7,316 nt of DNA. Origin: an uncultured Butyricicoccus sp. GTDB taxonomy: Bacteria > Bacillota > Clostridia > Oscillospirales > Butyricicoccaceae. Both the position numbers and the translations under genes were made by a program. The notes beneath the pieces are model-generated. The model ran no database searches and was not told the origin of the DNA. It saw only the letters and a list, made by a program, of their open reading frames with translations. The stretch's first letter is position 1. Each line of letters opens with the position of its first letter. Below are positions 5,637-7,316 of the stretch, piece after piece. The stretch is taken from assembly GCA_947575935.1 (NCBI GenBank), contig CANPPM010000133.1, positions 1-7,316 on the forward strand, read 5' to 3'.

Positions 5637-6543
5637 AATTTACATCGACGGGAAAGAGGGCACGACGGGCCTGCAGATCTATGACCGGTTGGGGACGCGG
5701 GAAGATATCGAGCTGCTGCTGATTGATGAAAGCGTGCGCAAGGATCCGGAGGCGCGCCGCGAGTTGCTTAACGAGGCGGATTTGGTTTTCCTGTGCCTGC
5801 CGGATGCGGCGGCGGCTGAGGCGGCCGAGATGGTCGTCAATCCGCATACCCGTGTGATCGACGCGTCAACCGTCCACCGCACCGCGCCTGGATGGGATTA
5901 CGGGTTTGCCGAATTGTCTGCCGCCCATCGGGAGGCAATCGCCCATTCCAGGCGGGTTGCAAATCCTGGCTGCCACGCGACCGGCTTTATTTCGTCGGTC
6001 TTTCCGTTGGTAGAAGCGGGCGTTGTCCCGGCTGGTTTTGCGTTTACCTGTTCGTCGCTGACCGGTTATACCGGCGGTGGAAAAAAGCTGATTGCAGAGT
6101 ATGAGGATACAAACCGAGATCCGCGTCACCGTTCGCACCGGATTTACGGTCTGACGCTGACGCATAAACATCTGCCCGAGATGCAGTATGTATGCGGGCT
6201 GGAGCAGGCGCCTGTGTTTGTCCCTATCCTAGGGGATTTCCCGCAGGGAATGGCGACGACGGTTTATCTGCCTGGTTATGCGCCTGCACGGATTCATGAG
6301 GCGCTGGCGGCGCACTACGCGGGGCAGCGGCTGGTAACGGTCGCGCCGCTGGGAGGCGCTGAACCGGTCATCTACGCCAGTACCAAGGCGGGCGGGAACG
6401 ACCTGGAACTGATTGTCACCGGCAGTGGAAAACAGACTATTGTTACCGCGCTGTTTGACAATCTCGGCAAAGGAGCTTCGGGCGCGGCAGTGCAGAATAT
6501 GAATTTGATGCTTGGCTTTGCAGAAACGGCGGGGCTGCTTTGA
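5626..6543 (+). CDS. argC: N-acetyl-gamma-glutamyl-phosphate reductase, short type
   Basis: The 305-residue product carries out NADPH-dependent reduction of N-acetylglutamyl 5-phosphate to the semialdehyde. The start, MKPKIYIDGKEGTTGLQIYD, has the nucleotide-binding GKEGTTG turn (9-15). C116 in VANPGCHATGF (111-121) is the catalytic cysteine, and THKHLPEM (179-186) supplies the active-site histidine (H182 by analogy). Length and N-terminus match the shorter ArgC family of about 310 residues rather than the 335-350 residue family found in E. coli and Bacillus. The ATG lies inside the last codons of argH, with GGAAAGG (5609-5615) 10 nt upstream, so translation is probably coupled. A TTG at 5617 is in frame, but only 1 nt from that ribosome site. 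Confidence 0.95.
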   Translation: MKPKIYIDGKEGTTGLQIYDRLGTREDIELLLIDESVRKDPEARRELLNEADLVFLCLPDAAAAEAAEMVVNPHTRVIDASTVHRTAPGWDYGFAELSAAHREAIAHSRRVANPGCHATGFISSVFPLVEAGVVPAGFAFTCSSLTGYTGGGKKLIAEYEDTNRDPRHRSHRIYGLTLTHKHLPEMQYVCGLEQAPVFVPILGDFPQGMATTVYLPGYAPARIHEALAAHYAGQRLVTVAPLGGAEPVIYASTKAGGNDLELIVTGSGKQTIVTALFDNLGKGASGAAVQNMNLMLGFAETAGLL

Positions 6544-6725
6544 GCGTCTGCCGGGAATTGAAAGAAGGATTCTGTGTGGATATCGCATGTTTCGGCAGGG
6601 GGCGCAGGGGATGCGTGGTTTGTCCGGATCCCGCGCGTCAAAGCCCCTGATTGCCCTCCACGTTCCAGCAGCGGCTGGGCGGATGGGGCTTCTGCTGCAG
6701 AATCATAAGGAAAGGAAATAGAAAC
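6544..6725 (+). promoter_or_regulatory. Structured argC-argJ spacer
   Basis: This 182-nt gap stands out in an otherwise tight operon. AAGCCCC (6641-6647) can pair with GGGGCTT (6685-6691), enclosing a second stem CCAGC/GCTGG (6665-6669 with 6674-6678). CCCCTG (6644-6649) can instead pair with CAGGGG (6605-6610), and these two pairings exclude each other. TTCTGC-T-GCAGAA (6690-6702) is a further dyad just before the argJ ribosome site. No T run follows any stem. A possible promoter TTGAAA (6558-6563), 17 nt, TATCGC (6581-6586) has a poor -10. The function is unknown, and regulation of argJ is an inference. Confidence 0.3.
6576..6650 (+). other. Possible 24-codon leader reading frame before argJ
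   Basis: A GTG at 6576 preceded by AGAAGGA (6563-6569) at 6 nt opens a 24-codon frame ending in TGA at 6648-6650. The putative peptide has arginine at 8, 10, 11 and 21, two of them AGG codons, and cysteine at 5, 13 and 16. Its last codons overlap the switchable CCCCTG segment, so ribosome movement could in principle choose between RNA folds. It has no recognisable relatives and may be chance. Confidence 0.18.
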
Positions 6726-7316
6726 GTGTTACAGCAAATCACAGGCGGCGTCTGCGCGGCGCAGGGCTTCACGGCGGGGGCGGTCCGCTGCGGCGTGAAA
6801 GCGACGAGTGCAAAAGACGATACTGCCATTATTTTATCCGCTGTTCCCTGTGCGGCAGCGGCTGTTTATACGAAAAACCGGGTAAAGGCAGCGCCGCTGC
6901 AGGTTACCCAGGCGCATTTGTCTGACGGCAGCGCGCGCGCGATTGTCGCAAACTCGGGCAATGCCAATGCCTGCGCGCCGGATGGTATGGAAAATGCCCG
7001 GCGGGAGGCGGCGGCCGCCGCCGGGCTGCTTGGGTTGGCGGAAAACGATATCGTTGTCGCTTCGACCGGCGTCATCGGCCAGCGTCTGAATATCGAATGT
7101 ATTGAGGAAAATATCGGCCGGATCCAGCTGACTAGGGATGGTTCCGCGGCGGCGGAAAACGCCATCATGACCACCGATACCCGTCCCAAGACAGAAGCAT
7201 ATGAGTTCTTGGCCGGCGGAAAAACCTGCAGGATCGGCGGCATTTGCAAGGGATCGGGTATGATCCACCCCAACATGGGGACGATGCTTGCCTTCCTTAC
7301 CACTGACTGCGCGGTG
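6726..7316 (+). CDS. argJ: Glutamate N-acetyltransferase / ornithine acetyltransferase, N-terminal part (runs off right edge)
   Basis: The first 197 codons are present, about half of a usual 400-residue ArgJ. The enzyme moves the acetyl group from N-acetylornithine to glutamate, and the bifunctional form can also use acetyl-CoA. Family blocks are NSGNANAC (76-83), STGVIGQRL (113-121), TTDTRPK (149-155) and KGSGMIHPNMGTMLAF (175-190). ArgJ cleaves itself before the Thr of the (A/G)TML motif, here between G185 and T186, which would make that Thr the N-terminal nucleophile of the beta subunit. The visible part ends 11 residues past that site. The GTG start is chosen because ITGGV...AQGF is the normal family opening and AAGGAAAGG (6707-6715) lies 10 nt upstream. 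It is in line with argG, argH and argC. The sequence cannot show whether it is mono- or bifunctional. Confidence 0.93.
   Translation, partial: MLQQITGGVCAAQGFTAGAVRCGVKATSAKDDTAIILSAVPCAAAAVYTKNRVKAAPLQVTQAHLSDGSARAIVANSGNANACAPDGMENARREAAAAAGLLGLAENDIVVASTGVIGQRLNIECIEENIGRIQLTRDGSAAAENAIMTTDTRPKTEAYEFLAGGKTCRIGGICKGSGMIHPNMGTMLAFLTTDCAV

Noticed and set aside
6558..6586. Internal promoter before argJ (TTGAAA, 17 nt, TATCGC)
   Set aside because: The -10 matches only three of six consensus bases, too weak to call.
6512..6721. 69-codon plus-strand frame overlapping the end of argC
   Set aside because: It starts with TTG inside argC with no good ribosome site and gives a basic, featureless product.

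Overview
The window looks like chromosome from a moderately GC-rich Firmicute, most likely a gut Clostridia of the Oscillospiraceae/Ruminococcaceae type. The evidence is AGGAGG-like ribosome sites, sigma-A promoters, a long Gram-positive-type nicotinate phosphoribosyltransferase, a short-type ArgC, and a secreted protein with Cys/His repeats of a kind I associate with gut Firmicute surface proteins. The organism is inferred, since no rRNA or other marker is present.

Layout. (1) 1-883, minus strand: the first 294 codons of a large exported protein that runs off the left edge. It has a signal peptide, Cys/His-rich repeats, an acidic low-complexity linker, more Cys/His repeats, and the opening of what looks like a beta-helix domain. 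It has its own promoter (extended -10) and a dyad-rich leader. (2) 884-1245: intergenic, holding that promoter and a strong terminator. (3) 1246-2688, minus strand: pncB, NAD salvage from nicotinate. (4) 2689-2955: divergent control region. The pncB side has a promoter plus a GGTGT-CTTT-ACACC dyad resembling the operator of the niacin-responsive repressor NiaR. The argG side has a promoter with a near-consensus ARG box upstream and a second dyad over the predicted start of transcription. (5) 2956 to the right edge, plus strand: argG, argH, argC and the first 197 codons of argJ, an arginine biosynthesis operon that probably continues with other arg genes.

How the genes work together. ArgJ makes N-acetylglutamate (and may recycle the acetyl group from N-acetylornithine). 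ArgC reduces N-acetylglutamyl phosphate, ArgG condenses citrulline with aspartate, and ArgH releases arginine and fumarate. argH and argC overlap by 11 nt. argG-argH and argC-argJ are separated by spacers with possible RNA structure. The argC-argJ spacer is 182 nt, unusually long for this operon, and holds a 24-codon reading frame with a good ribosome site and two mutually exclusive pairings.

I see no mobile element, CRISPR array, tRNA, rRNA or clearly new multi-gene system. The least ordinary items are the partial Cys/His-repeat exported protein, the argC-argJ spacer and the two regulator-like dyads between pncB and argG.
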